From contig SCHM01000004.1 of the NCBI GenBank assembly GCA_004123355.1, positions 6,413,017 through 6,477,016 of the forward strand: 64,000 nucleotides of DNA. The letters run 5' to 3'. This DNA is from Amphirosellinia nigrospora (Eukaryota; Ascomycota; Sordariomycetes; Xylariales; Xylariaceae). The notes beneath the pieces were generated by a model. The model was given only the letters and a program-made list of their open reading frames with translations. It did no database searches and was not told the DNA's origin. Made by a program: the position numbers and the translations under genes. Shown here in pieces: positions 12,861 through 24,399 of this stretch (within the stretch, counting starts at the first letter, position 1; every line of letters begins with the position of its first letter).

Positions 12861-13798
12861 TGCTCCTCTTTTAACGTATCACAAATCTTGAATCTGGTCC
12901 TGTTATTTTAGGAATATTACTACCTTCGGGGCTTGGAAGTATAAGGCAGGAATAAATATGACTAGAGGTTTATTCAAATGTTATTCTGAAGCTCTCTTTT
13001 GTCTATCCATGAATTATACCCCCTTTATTGCCTGCAACAACTTGTTTTTTTCTGAGCATATGTGAAGCCTTATTTTCCACCGTGTATCTTACATAGAATA
13101 TCGACGACAGTCATTGACAATGTCTAGACCAACGATGAAAGAAGACAAGTTCAGGCCACATTGGTGGCCAACTTCTCTCTTCTAACTCTAGGTACTCGTG
13201 CAACTAGGGCGACTGACAATGACGCTGAACAAGTGGCTAGAACATAATATTAGATTCCGCTCATAAAAGTATGGCTATAATAAATATTAACTTTTTGTCC
13301 AATTTTATTGTTCCGTGGGGGGAGGGGGAATCCGGTTAGGTTGCGGCCCTTTCCGCCAAGGGAACCACGCTGATTGATCATGGCGAGTGAGGAGTCTGCA
13401 TGGATAGAACGAGCTTGTGGTGGCGTTGGTTGCTTAGTAGGGCAGACTTCAGCGGTGTCACAAGATATAGGCACACAGACGTAGACAAAGAGACTCCCCA
13501 GATGTCGCTAGAAAGTCTCCACGAGCATAGTTTCGGAGACCTTCGTGCACCTAGAAGTGTCTATTACGTACTATACCTGCCTAATACTACGTTCAAGACA
13601 GGTCGTAAGCAAATTTAAGCCGCTGGCTGTCGACAGTCAAACGGACTGACTGGTTTGCTTAGTATGCGCCCTGGCACACAATATTGCTTTTTGGAGGGGA
13701 ATATAATAGTTGAATTCGTCTCTAATCAAACATATACATACACTCCTATTATCCCACCATCCAAGTACCTCTATTGCAACCTCGACTTCTCTATCTCA
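12861..13798. other. Intergenic stretch, no supported gene
   Basis: No recognisable gene is present. ORFs at 13250-13474 (-) and 13400-13618 (+) overlap each other and lack features. The part next to 13798 is the 3' flank of the GH5 gene. Confidence 0.4.
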
Positions 13799-15145
13799 CT
13801 ACCTAACTCCCCTCCCCTCAAAACTCACCAACTCTCCCCCCTGGACACTTGCCTTCCCACTCCACTGTAATTCCTCGGGTACAAGCGGCTGAAAGACAGG
13901 GAGCCAGACAGTGTCATACAGTCCCGGAGCGCCACCGGCCGCCGTGCTCCCGGGCTCCAGACTACCCAGCTGCACCGAGTCGGTGCAGCACGGGCTATTG
14001 GTGCCCCAGAACGGGCCGGCCGCCCACGCCGTCCAGCCGATGTACTCGTCGTTGGTGGCCATGTAGTTCAGCATGTCCTCGAGCATCGTCGCGCAGCCAG
14101 TGTTGTTGGATCCGCCGAATTCAGTAATGAAGGCTTTAAGATTGTTCGCCTATTAGGGTTAATGTTAGTGAATTCTTGAGTTAGTTGAGATAAGGTAGTG
14201 TAAAGAGAGAGAGTTGGGGACTCGGAAGGACGGCATTATGGGATGACGTTTGAAGAGCTAGCATATGACTGCGTATATTGAAATATTGATGGACCAGAAA
14301 GTGGGGGATCGGGAAAGGGGTGTCAGTTCTCACCTTTAACCACGCTGTTAAATCAGCAAGATGCGTCGCGGCATCACTCACGCACTCAGCATGAGATCCA
14401 CTAAAGTCGACATCGAGATACTCATGGATATCAATCGCAGTATTATTCGCGGGGTCCTTGAACTGATTCATAAGGGCACTACTGGGGTCACTCCCTCAGT
14501 CCAGGCATGACCTCCCGTCCAGCTATTTCCCGGCATGATGATAAGATTCTCCGCGCCTGCAGCGCGGATCGCATCGATGGCGGCCTGGTTATTGTCGAGC
14601 ACGAGCTGCGTCGCCATGTCATGTGGCTCGTTCATCAGGCCGAAAATCACCTTCTCGTTATCCTTGAAGCGATCCGCCAGCTCGCCCCAGAACTCGCCGA
14701 ACTGCGCCGTCGTCGCGGCTTTCTCGTCCGAGGTATTCCCGATCACGCTCCCGCTATACGGCTGCGCGCTGGGGTCGTTGTAGCGCATGTAGTTGTGCGG
14801 GTCGAGGATCGCGTAGGCGCCTTTTGTAACCGTCACGTAGTCGACCGCATCTTTGAAGTGGCCGAAGTGCGTCTCGTCAAACGTCGCTCCTAACCCCGTC
14901 GACGGAGGACACATGCGCTCGAGCAAGAATGCGACGCGGAAGAGGTTCAGGTGGTTCTGGTCCACATGTGTGTCCACGCCCGCCTCGTCGATGAATTGGT
15001 AGTCCTTCCCAAATGTGCCAGGAATTCCTGTTCCGGGTATCCCATAAGCACCGAACTCGCCGCCTGACTCAGCGACGCCAGCGTAGTAGATGGTCGCCGA
15101 GGCGCCGGCGACGAACGACGCAAGTAGAGTTGATGTAGCCTTCAT
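13799..15145 (-). CDS. GH5 endoglucanase (subfamily 5 type), secreted
   Basis: Endo-beta-1,4-glucanase that cuts internal bonds of cellulose outside the cell. The start gives a signal peptide (about 17 residues, ending in GASA), followed directly by the catalytic domain (YYAGVAESGGEFGAYG). Seen in order: LNLFRVAFLLERMCP, AILDPHNYMRYND, IFGLMNEPHDM (acid/base glutamate at about residue 173), IHEYLDVDFSGSHAEC, AFITEFGGSNNTGC (nucleophile glutamate) and YIGWTAWAAGPFWG. No carbohydrate-binding module is present. One intron lies at 14150-14333 (gtgaga...taatag, 184 nt, phase 0), long for this window. A one-base frame change at about 14490 separates HAWTEG from SDPSSALMNQFKD; otherwise the gene is open. 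Length without the intron is about 388 residues, within the family range. Confidence 0.88.
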
Positions 15146-15668
15146 CGTAATAGTCGAAATTTAGATGCTGGACTGTAGACAGGTACAGACTGAGGTGTTG
15201 AGGGTGACCCTGAAGACAGGAATTTTTATAGATCTATTTCCTTTTCGCAACACCACCCCTCCTAGGGAAAGGGGCAATTAGATTCCGCGCCGCGTGTCAT
15301 TGGCACTTGGAAAAATCAAGGAGTACGTCAACAAACAAGCCTGCATCAATAATACACAGCACACGTGTTAGGGTTCAAAGGAATCGTGCTTCTATAATGT
15401 GCACGTCATTGTACACTATCTATTCGGGGGTATCTTTTTGATTAGAACGCATACACGGAGTGACATCGTCCGCTCGCAAATACAGTAGTGTGGAGACAGC
15501 TCCCGGCGCCTGTCTTGGTAACCGTCTGCCGGATGCCGCGCCGTTGGGTCCCAGATAGATTGGTCGAGCATAAATCATGCAAGATGTCGGAGCCTTAGCA
15601 TTCTCTTAATTGGCCAAATATGGCACAGATCTTCGGTAATGTTCCAGTTCGGGGTCCCAGCCCTCTGA
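15146..15668. other. Intergenic region between GH5 promoter and PGS1 3' end
   Basis: The GH5 gene starts at its left side and PGS1 ends at its right side, both on the minus strand. Apart from the TATA-like box at 15223 I see no gene or RNA. Confidence 0.4.
15223..15230 (-). promoter_or_regulatory. Probable TATA box of the GH5 endoglucanase
   Basis: On the minus strand the word is tataaaaa, about 80 bases upstream of the GH5 ATG at 15145. Spacing and sequence fit a fungal core promoter. Confidence 0.45.
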
Positions 15669-17446
15669 TTAGAGTGCACCTCCGACGAGACTGACGATCC
15701 ACATAGCTATGCGGACGGTCAATCCTACCCTCCTCGTTAGTGGCGAAATCGTCCAGGGTGACAGGTTTGGCAAAGTCTTGAAGCCATCGCTGTTCGGCTC
15801 CTAGCCTCTTTTTCAGATCCTCATCTCTTGTCACGATCAGAACGCCTGCTTCAAGATCATGCGAATAGCTTCTTTTCGTGTAATTTGAGCTCCCGATAAT
15901 GCTCATAGAAGGATCTCTCTCACCGGGGAGAGTGACCCAGAGCCCCTTGGCGTGGTAGGTCCAACCCTCGGGTTCCCCGACCATACCGTTTCGCCATTCT
16001 TTTAATGCTATTGAGGAATCGCGCTTGCGCTGATGTACTTCTCGAAGAAACCGTCTCGCTAGGTATGTGTAGGCACCGGGCAGAAGGCCAGAGACGCCCT
16101 TTGATCCATAGAACCCATTGGCGTGTGGATGTGCAGTGATAACCGTATTGCCCTCCGAGGCTGTGGAAAGTAATAGGTTTCTTAGTGTCGGATCCGGATT
16201 GAAATACCCCGCGGTAAAAGTCCATGATGAGCCAGTGTATTCCGGCTTCGCTAGAGTTTTTAAGAGTTGTGTAACAACTGGAAGCTCTGTGGACGTGTCG
16301 GGTCGCATCAATTGGGAGAGTTGTCCAAGCATATAAACCGTCGTGTCTTTAGACGGTTTTCTTTGTAATGGATGATGGGGTGCGGCGATGTCGGGCTCGT
16401 TATCACCCAACGATATCAATTTGCTTATTAATTTGGTCGACTGCGCAACATATTGGGCAGGTTGCTCGAGAGGCGACGGGGCCGCATTTGTAGACGGCCA
16501 GTGTAGACGGAAGCCTGCTGTCTCTTGTGTCGGCTCGACCAGGAAACTTAGTGAAGCAACGCCGGAATACAACCTCCAGAAATAATCCGTGACAGATCTC
16601 GAGGCGAAAAGATGATATCTATCCTGGCGATTTGTAAAATAGTCGTTGGACAAGTTGGCGCTGGTTAATAGAGTTAGTCACAATCATGATGCCGCCAACC
16701 GCAGTGACTAGTGGCTGTCTTTACCCCGAGAGAATGATGTCATCGTCGACGCCATATAGCTTCATGTGTTGCAAGCCCCAACCCTCATTGATGCGCTTCG
16801 GTATATGCTTCTTCCGCAGGCCAGTCAGGTTGGGAGTGTGATACATGCGAATCTCGACTCGGTCCGGGCCAAACTCGGTGACGAGCGGGGCGAGTAGCGA
16901 GGCGGAAGACGGATCGGGGGCTTCGCGGGTTCCCCGCAGGGCGTCGGTCAATATGTGCACCTGGAGCTCTGGATTATTGCGAAGGGCCTCTTGTAGGGTT
17001 GCGATCTTGTATCTTCGGTTAACTTCAGCTCACGTCATTCCGATTCGGCGGGATTCTTGCCAGCTCTGTCTCCGATTTGCCGATGTATAAAGTAGACAAG
17101 AAGATCCGCTTCTTCGCATGGCGTATCATGAACTATTATGTCCCGGATTAGTCCTATACACAACCTCGCAAGATGACGTCCATGGTACCTTGAGTGCCTC
17201 GTAGAAATCGGATGGGGATTTGAGGATCTGAATGCGAGCTCCGTTGATCTTGAATGAAGGTGCGAGGCGGTCGAATTCGTTGGTGAACGGGGCCAGCATA
17301 CCAGCCGAACTGGTAGAGCTTCCCGGGGGCACCAAACTCGGCGGTATCGAATATCGTCTACAACATTGTTGGGCGTATTGTGGCGCTTGACGGGGTAGAA
17401 CGGGCCGTATACTGCGACAGCATCGTGCTGTGCCTCGGAGGATCAT
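15669..17446 (-). CDS. PGS1: CDP-diacylglycerol-glycerol-3-phosphate 3-phosphatidyltransferase
   Basis: Makes phosphatidylglycerol phosphate, the committed step to phosphatidylglycerol and cardiolipin in the mitochondrial inner membrane. It is a phospholipase D-superfamily enzyme with two HxK motifs: LQHMKLYGVDDDIILSG followed by NLSNDYFTNRQDRYH, and TYHAKGLWV followed by SIIGSSNYTKRSYSHDLEA. The N-terminus (MILRGTARCCRSIRPVLPRQ) is basic and fits mitochondrial import, so I prefer 17446 over the upstream in-frame ATG at 17533. Exons: 17189-17446, 17061-17132, 16725-17005 and 15669-16660. Introns are 17133-17188, 17006-17060 (a GC-AG intron) and 16661-16724. About 534 residues, normal for fungal PGS1. 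A single one-base frame change near 15715 comes just before the conserved end IAMWIVSLVGGAL. It is divergent from NDUFA12. Confidence 0.9.
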
Positions 17447-17909
17447 TGCAGTGGGAGGAGGGTAGGAGGGGAGTAGGGGAGTAGGGGAGTAGGGGAAGAA
17501 GAAGAGAGAAAAGAAAGAACCAATCGATAGCAATTGTTAGCGCAACAATCACTTATACCCTCCCGCCTTGGTGTACAAAGTCGAAGCTATCGTTAATAGT
17601 CGGCAGGGGTCATCGTCATCTTGGTACACGGGTTCCACTACTTGCGAAAATATCCGGCATCGATACCTAGGTACTTAGGTACCCATATATATCCACAATA
17701 TGCATAGCCGGTAAGACTAGTCGATTATACCATAGATAGTAGAAAAGTGGATATGCATTGAACCACCGACATTGGTCAATGCGAGAAGTGGATCCCGCGA
17801 CCTTAAGCTCAACTGAACTTCCATCAACCACATCCACCTCCGACAGCAACTATCACAGGAGGGCAAATCGATCGAGCTACGTTGGTTCACCAGTCAAGCA
17901 CCGCCCGCC
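17447..17909. promoter_or_regulatory. Shared divergent promoter of PGS1 and NDUFA12
   Basis: The 463 bases between two start codons on opposite strands must hold both promoters. The PGS1 side is a purine-rich tract (pyrimidine-rich on the PGS1 sense strand). Near 17669-17683 lies the palindromic word cluster taggtacttaggtacc. No other gene fits here. Confidence 0.6.
17459..17521 (+). repeat. Purine tract with ggggagta repeats, G-rich
   Basis: About 60 bases are almost pure purine. They include three successive ggggagta-like units and further runs of three or more G, then an aga-rich tail. On the sense strand of PGS1 it is a CT tract just upstream of the start, as in many fungal promoters. 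The spacing of the G runs would allow a G-quadruplex on the plus strand, an inference only. Confidence 0.7.
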
Positions 17910-18680
17910 ATGTCGACCATCACAAGAACCATGAAGAACCTGTGGAAGGTTGGAGTCAGGGTCAGTGAACCTCTCCACCCCGCTAGGGATACTGCTAATA
18001 ATCGCCTCAACAGGATGCCTGGCACCAAATGAACGTACGTCAAACCGCGAACTCCGATTCTTAGACCGATGACTGCTCGACAGGAACTGACCGCATCTCC
18101 CCTTCAAATAGTATATCGGTATGCGATAGATCAGACTAGTAGCGGGGGAGTGGCCTGTTAATTCAATCCAGGTGACACCAAGGCCGGTACCCTCATCGGC
18201 ACCGATCGCTGGGGCAACAAGTATTTCGAGAACAACGAAGAACTACCTCGTATGACGCCATAAACACATATACGGAACCGCCGATGTACTAACCATAAAT
18301 AGTTCGGACAAGATGGGTCGACTACAAGAGCAAGGACTTCGATGCGTATGTCTTGAGAACATAACGAACATTCGCAGCTCATTGTGCTAATCCCATATAA
18401 CAGCGCTCATATAGAGCCTGGCTGGCATGCTTGGATCTCATACCTCGTCGACAAGCCGCCTACGCAAGATGCTCTGCTGCAGTATAAGCGACGTGCGTGG
18501 GAGGACGCCGAGCCCAGGAGCATCCCCAACTATACACAATCCCGAGGTGCATACAAGCCATATAGCACGTGAGTGATGATGCCTAAACAACAACTAGAGT
18601 ACGTGGGAAGTAGCTAACAGCGCATCAGGACCAAGTCGAAGATTACCATGTGGGAGCCCGTGGCCGCGGCGAGGAAGTAA
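17910..18680 (+). CDS. NADH dehydrogenase subunit NDUFA12 (complex I, B17.2 family)
   Basis: Accessory subunit of mitochondrial respiratory complex I, on the matrix arm. The gene is intact when spliced into seven exons: 17910-17960, 18014-18034, 18112-18118, 18172-18249, 18303-18345, 18404-18568 and 18629-18680. All junctions are GT-AG and phases agree throughout, giving 138 residues, the usual size for fungi. Family blocks: MSTITRTMKNLWKVG, YIGDTKAGTLIGTDRWGNKY, FENNEELPLRTRWVDY, AHIEPGWHAWISYLVDKPPT and the end TMWEPVAAARK. Exon 3 has only seven bases (tatatcg) and is needed to keep the frame; reading through its neighbours gives a stop. No frameshift is present. Confidence 0.95.
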
Positions 18681-18923
18681 GCCATCAATCCTGCGCAAGC
18701 CGTCTGTATATACTACTAGCAGTGCCAGCCTCCGAGCGAAAGGCATAATAGACTCATCAAATGCTCACATGATCTTTATTGTCCTCAAAGGATGTCGATA
18801 TTCTTACAGGAGTGACTAACTACTAGGTTCATTCACCTATTGAGAGGTGAGACGCCGAATATGGGAAACTCGAGATGGCGATGCAGCCGCATGCAAATCT
18901 CGACGTAATCCCTCTCGTTCTCC

Positions 18924-19962
18924 TCATGGATAATCCCATGTCGCACGAAAGAAATCAATCGCAGCCAGCGCAAACCACGGCTTCGCCCGTCCAGCCAAGA
19001 TCTCCTCTCTCAGTTCTTCCGGTGTCATCAGTTCAAATCCAGCAACATTAACATCACTTGATCGCGGCGGCGCATCATCGCGTCCAAGCTCTATCTCGTA
19101 CAAGAAATGCACACCGGGTTGCAGTAGACCGACCTCGCCCCCATCTCCCTTCTCCGGGTATGGAAGTACGACAGCGTCCCGCACGCCCTCGCTCTGGTGC
19201 TTACTAAATCTTTCGCAAACGACGCCTCCTCGTCCGCTTCGGCGAGAAGCGTCGCAAACGGCGTTTCGCCTACTGACATGCCGCCCGCTACTGTGCCGTC
19301 CAGGTACCCAGCATGTGTCCGCGCGTTGCGCGAGCGGCGCTGGACCCATATCCCGGAAATGAATTTCCCTCTGTCTTTCTCCTCGTGCATGGGAGAGCAG
19401 GTGTATGCGAGCAGCATCACCCGTACCCCACGATACCCAGTAACGGAAACGCGGCGCGCTCGATTGAGAAGAGGAGGGTGCCTGACCTACCGTACGCGGG
19501 CTTCAGCTCATCGCGCCAGTTGGACAGGACGGCGAACGTCCGCCTTTGACGCAGGCCTGCGAGGGTCGTTGCCATTACAGCGGAGCACGAGGCGGCGTCG
19601 GAGCCGCCGTTTAACGTGAGGGTTTTAGGACGAGATCGCGAGTTCAAGACCCAATGGGGGTACGAGGCGAAGATGCGTGCGATGCTAGGGAGCATGTAGC
19701 CCAGCGTCGCGCTCTCCCCCGCTACTTTGAAGTGGTAGAGCTTGCTGACCCTAGCGCTGTAGGCTTCAAGGTCCCTCGACGGAAGGGGGAAGCTGGCGTT
19801 GGCAGCGTTAGACAGAGGAGAGCAAGGGGGAGGAGAAAGGTCGGACTCATCGCAGTAATCTATCACGTCTAACAGCGAGTTGAAAGGTGTCGGTTGGGAC
19901 ATGCTTGGCCTTAACATCTCGACGAGGAGATCTATGAGGTTTGGAATACCGCATTTCGCCAT
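18924..19962 (-). CDS. DUF4743/Nudix hydrolase (YJR142W-like, 'thiamine pyrophosphokinase-related')
   Basis: The N-terminal DUF4743 part (FKVAGESATLGYMLPSIARI, RRTFAVLSNWRDELKPAYG, LLFSIERAAFPLLGIVGYG) is followed by a Nudix domain. The Nudix box reads GGMSVGETPFATLLAEADEE; compared with the consensus GX5EX7REUXEE, the arginine is alanine while the key glutamates are kept. Members of this yeast YJR142W-type family act on nucleoside or thiamine diphosphates; the substrate here is unknown. The C-terminal part includes GLLQPGVHFLYEIELG, FELMTPEELREEILAG and PWFALAAIDFF. Two one-base frame changes occur, near 19418 (in a G run) and near 19160. The start may be 19962 or the in-frame ATG at 19902. 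It converges with NDUFA12 (243 bases apart). About 346 residues. Confidence 0.85.
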
Positions 19963-22552
19963 TTCGATCGTCGGGATTGTTACTTGTGGAAGTTGGGCCG
20001 TACCCTTCTATGGACTGGACTGGGCTGGGTTGCGTGGGTGGTATATACTTGTCTCGTAACGTGAGGCTGTCGTGGGCGCGGCGAGCCGTCGTGCGTCCCC
20101 GGGGAGGGGTGTTGTGCAAGCATCCTTTGTCCTTGGAACGTATCATGGGGGTTTCTTGTATTACGTATCCACTGGCGTAAACACAATGACGGTGAGTGAG
20201 AATGAGGCTGAAGAGGTTGAAACTTTCCTTGGACTTTTTTTTCGGCTGGGTTAGGGTGCCGTGTCTGTCTGTCTGCCTGTTTAGCTGTCTGTCTGTCCGA
20301 CGTGGTACGCGGGTAGTGGTGTAGTGTAGGTCATGTGGTTTACGCTCTCGGCCGGGTTTCGTCGGACGACTGTAGGTCGTGCTAGGAGGCTATGTCAGCG
20401 GGGTGAGTGAGTGGTTGGGAAAAAGAGTATCGCTTTCCAACCGACGAGATAATGCAACGAATGCATTTTAGTCATAAGTAGATCTAGATAACTAGATAAA
20501 TACTGCAATTGTCGGCATGACCATATGGGAGCCATTCGTCACGTATCTATCACTTCGCATATTCCTACTGCTTTAGAACCTCAATCAACCCTGCTTGTGT
20601 AGAGACGAGATTGGGGGTCATGGGAGCCGGCTCGACACGACGCGACATGACACCTCGATGGGGAAGGTAGTGGCCGTTTTTCTGCATTTGCTGGGAGAGG
20701 GAGCGTCTTCATTCGCTCACGTGCAGCACTAGATCTTCTTGCCAAAATGTGATATATGACAGAATTTCCTGACAGGCGGCTTCTGGGGATAGGCGCGGGG
20801 CGGGAACCGAGGCGACTAGCTGACTTATTAGCATTTGTATTATACCCTCTCCGTCCTCTCTCCCTCTCTTTCTTTCTCTACCGCAGAGAGTATTTCCCGG
20901 AGTTGTCCGACCTCGGAAACTTCTGACCACTGAGGGAATGGGGCCTGCTCTGTCTGGGCCCCCGGTCGTAGATTGGGGGGGTGGTTGCTGGTCAGTAAAT
21001 TCCCCGGCTCTGTGATACCAACCCGTGAGAATCATATACTCGGCCGTTTTCCGCCACGTGGTAGGTAATAGTCGTGGTGCGTCCTGTCGTGCGTCGGTTT
21101 CGCGGATGCGTTTTTGACAACGCGGCGAGTTACACTGCAGGGCCTGGAATCCGGATATACCTATCTAGGACTCCCGCTGCGTAACTTTGAGATTCGGAGG
21201 GGAGGATTGAAGATGGCCTGGGGTTTTAGGACTGTTCTGGGTTTTATGTTGATAGGCTCGGTACTGGGTCGTATTTAGCTGGTGGTAATAATACCGAGGA
21301 GGACTGGGTCTCGACCGTGACGGCTATGGGCCCTGGTAAGGCTGGCCTTTGTTTATCAATGATGTCGATTCTCTAAATGAAAGCTTGTGTTTCTTTCCGA
21401 TATTCCAGACAAGTTTCTAATAGCAATCAACATGATGCCTTTGTACGGATGTGGTTCGCTTGGCGTACTGCCACGAAATACCTACCTAAGCTCATGATCC
21501 CTTACCCGGACCCATTTAAACCCATTTACATAGGCCTCACTTAGCCCCCAAGGTCCGAAACCCTAGGAACAAAGGGAAAGCATGTAAATAATCAAGCATT
21601 GGCCCATGGGAGGCTAGATTCCTTCCGTCACAATGGTTAGGTCCTGGCAGGCAAGTTTCAGATTATGGGATTTGATAGGAAATATATATATGAATTGATT
21701 CATTGGAGCAACAGACTATTACGTAGATTTATCTACCTAAGAAAGATCAAATTATAAAACTGACATATCTAAGAGCTTATCTTGAATGTTGTAGGACATA
21801 GTAGCAATTTACCCTCGAGTTATCACATCGTTCTCTTGCTTCACCGCAGCACTAAATTTGCAATGTATTCAACCAACCTTATTAAACGAACTGCAGACTC
21901 TTCCAACGTATTGTAAAACAAATCTGCTAGTCTATGTGAATCTTAAATGCAGAAATAAACCACTGGCAAGACCACAACCGTGCTTGGGTAGAGGTAACCC
22001 TTGCACGAGTGAGCCCCCAACAGCCTTTGCTCAAGTTAGAGCATTGACAACTAGATTCAAAGCCCTCTAAACAGACTTTAGAAACTCTCCTTTATGTTAA
22101 ACCTACGAGTGACTAAAGCCAACAATCATTTGCCTTGGCTACAATCTGAGTTATCACCCTGGCCGTGAAATATCAAACAAGCAAGTGCCGTACTCAAGAG
22201 TAACGAGACGACTAAGCGATTCTCTAGAAAAAACCTCCCGGCCATCTCTATATCTCTGCTTTAGGCAAGAGACGCGGGTCTCTTCGTTTCCCTTCCTTTG
22301 ACTGGACACCCCAAAACCCGCGAGGGCGCCGGCATGGTTCGCGATGTCATAGAACGGGGCTGGGTAATTTAAGTACAAATTTAGTTTGCTTAGGTTCCTG
22401 CAGTCTTCCCCTCCTTTCCTTCCTCCCCACACCTTTCTGCAAATACCACTTGTGTCTCTCTCAGCTATCACACTTCTTTCTCCACCAACCTTTACCCACG
22501 CACACGCTCGTTTCTCTTCTTTCATCAAGTCATTCACTCCCGCACAGGAATC
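19963..22552. other. Long intergenic region
   Basis: No gene is supported. Minus-strand ORFs at 20709-21035 and 22154-22567 and plus-strand ORFs at 19941-20254 show biased composition but no family features. The left end is the Nudix promoter. The right end (22370-22550) is CT-rich and probably the promoter and leader of the zinc-finger gene. Confidence 0.4.
20263..20301. repeat. Tetranucleotide microsatellite (tgtc)n, imperfect
   Basis: Repeated tgtc units with a central break (gcctgtttagc) make up about 38 bases between the Nudix gene and the long intergenic region. Confidence 0.7.
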
Positions 22553-23442
22553 ATGAACCAAAAACAATCAATCTTCTGCACACGCTGATGGCCATGGTGA
22601 TGAACCCTCTGGCCCCCTCTTTGTCTCTGACGCTGGGTCTGACGCTGGGTCTGGCTCTGCAGGTAATATTCCCCCTTAACTCAAAGAATCTCCGCATCTT
22701 TACTATATTTACCTATTCCAATCCGAATAACGTCTTTTCCTGGTCGTAATATCGTCAGGTTAAGCTGAATTTTGGTCATAGATAAGGCTCGAATATCGTC
22801 GAGCTAGCTTCCGGATAATCACAATTATATTTTTATTTTCTCACCCAACTTCAATATCGTTTCTACTTTTCTTTTATCTTACCTCATTCTCTTACACAAA
22901 GGGGATCTCTCGGATATTTTCTTCTCTTATAAATATCAATATGCTAACTTATAACCGACTAGCTGGTCCTTCGACTATTGCTCCTGCTGTGCCCACAGCT
23001 GCCGCCACCACCCCGTTACTACTACGACCACCGCCGCCGCCGGCATTCCTACACCTCGCGCCTCTCGGGTTGGAGGCAGATGCGGCATGGAAGGTTGTTC
23101 TTTCACGACGAAGAACAAAAACGGCATTAAAGAACACACAAGGAACGTGCACTTGGGCACAATGTGTTATTTTCTAGATTCCGAAACTCGTGCCATCTGT
23201 GGGCATACCACTTCCACAGACACGGAGTTGTATGGGCACTTTAAAGCGCATACAGCCGATGTGCTGCAAGACGAGGAAGGTTTCTTCCTATGCCCCTGGC
23301 AGGGTACCCAGAGCGGTAGCGACTTGTACGAGGAGGAGGGTCCGTGCCTCCAGAAGTTCAAGACCCGCCCAGCGCCCAGCGCCATGCTCGCAGTCAGCAG
23401 CACATCGTCTGGTGTCAGGAGAATGGGATCCCTCTCCTGTAG
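22553..23442 (+). CDS. C2H2 zinc-finger protein, hypothetical
   Basis: I do not recognise a named family, but the coding signal is good. Exon 1 (22553-22662) encodes a low-complexity acidic Gly/Ser/Asp segment. An intron of 300 nt (22663-22962) has a gtaata donor, a branch site gctaac and a tag acceptor 14 bases beyond it. Exon 2 starts with an Ala/Pro/Thr-rich linker. A finger follows, C-X4-C-X12-H-X4-H, in CGMEGCSFTTKNKNGIKEH...H, then a second Cys/His unit (CYFLDSETRAICGH, ELYGHFKAH). A third lies at the end (GPCLQKFKT..., RHARSQQHIVWC), closing with QENGIPLL and a stop at 23440. One-base frame changes occur in exon 1 near 22578, in the linker near 23015 and near 23370. The protein may bind nucleic acid. 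Confidence 0.5.
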
Positions 23443-23629
23443 ACTATAGTGTCTCGAGATGAGTGTTTGGGACGGTGGGAGGAAAGGGAGTGTCTTGGAT
23501 CTCGCAGGGTAGGGTGCAGATATCTGTTGTTGCACGGAGAACCAATGAAGCTATCTTCATGGGCTCTACGTGACTATATGACTATATACAGAGAGTCTAT
23601 TTGTCTGGCCCGGCCTCTGATCCCTGTTC

Positions 23630-23910
23630 CTGGCAGTGAATTGGCCCAGGGTGACTGGGGCCACTTGAATGGAGGTAATCTACAAATTACTCATCCGATT
23701 CGAGTATCAGTCACATAGAATTAAGGGGAATCCTTTGATCGAAGGGAACGCAATATATTGATAAAAATTCCAAAAATTAAAAACTCCGTGTTAAGTGTGT
23801 TGAGTACAAGGTAAGACCTCCGAGGGATATTTGTGTTTTTACAGCTTCCATCCCTTAGTCATTTTACCCACTTGCTTACCCCTGGGACCTAATTTGCCCA
23901 AGTATGCCAC
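23630..23910. repeat. Dispersed repeat, copy 2 (related to 8690-8945)
   Basis: It shares ordered blocks with 8690-8945: ggaggtaatct, aattactcatc, acgcaatatattg, gtacaag and gggacctaatttgccc. The copy follows the zinc-finger gene at about 190 bases, as copy 1 follows the GH2 gene. No coding sequence or clear termini are visible. Confidence 0.55.
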
Positions 23911-23927
23911 TCGCCCTACTTCAGCAG

Positions 23928-23956
23928 GGAGGAAAGGAAGGAAAGGAAGGAAAGGG
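23928..23956 (+). repeat. Microsatellite (ggaa/ggaaa)n
   Basis: Alternating ggaaa and ggaag units run for about 28 bases directly after the dispersed repeat copy 2. Confidence 0.75.
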
Positions 23957-24399
23957 GCGTTTGTTAGGCTTTGGGTGGAATGGCAGCACAAGGCGTGCGA
24001 ATGCGGATATGGATCAAGCACTCTGCCTCAGAAAGCCACCTGAGTAGCCCATAGGAATCAATTCAATACGACATGCAACAAATAGTAAGCGTATGGTATT
24101 TCGTGACCGAGTGACTAAATTGCTACAAGCCCTTATTACATGCGTAAGTAAGTATCTCGGAACAGAGCAGTAGCAGTGAAACCACGACCTTATCAAAGAT
24201 CGTACGTAGTGGGCGGCCACACCGCTTCGGCAGAACTATCGTCACCTTTATGGACCGCCGGTTTTGCGTCGCGGGGGCTTTCCAAGGGATGAGGGACTGA
24301 GGTCCATGTATATTGATGATAGTAGCCCCTAAGGATCAGAGCCTTCGCGCAAAAATCGACGCTATTGCACCCTGTGTGTAGCTCACACGGAGGTCCCAG

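Noticed and set aside
14507-14893. Plus-strand 128-codon ORF
   Set aside because: It is the antisense shadow of the GH5 catalytic domain.
22154-22567. Minus-strand 137-codon ORF
   Set aside because: Biased composition, no family features, and it overlaps the promoter and start of the plus-strand zinc-finger gene.
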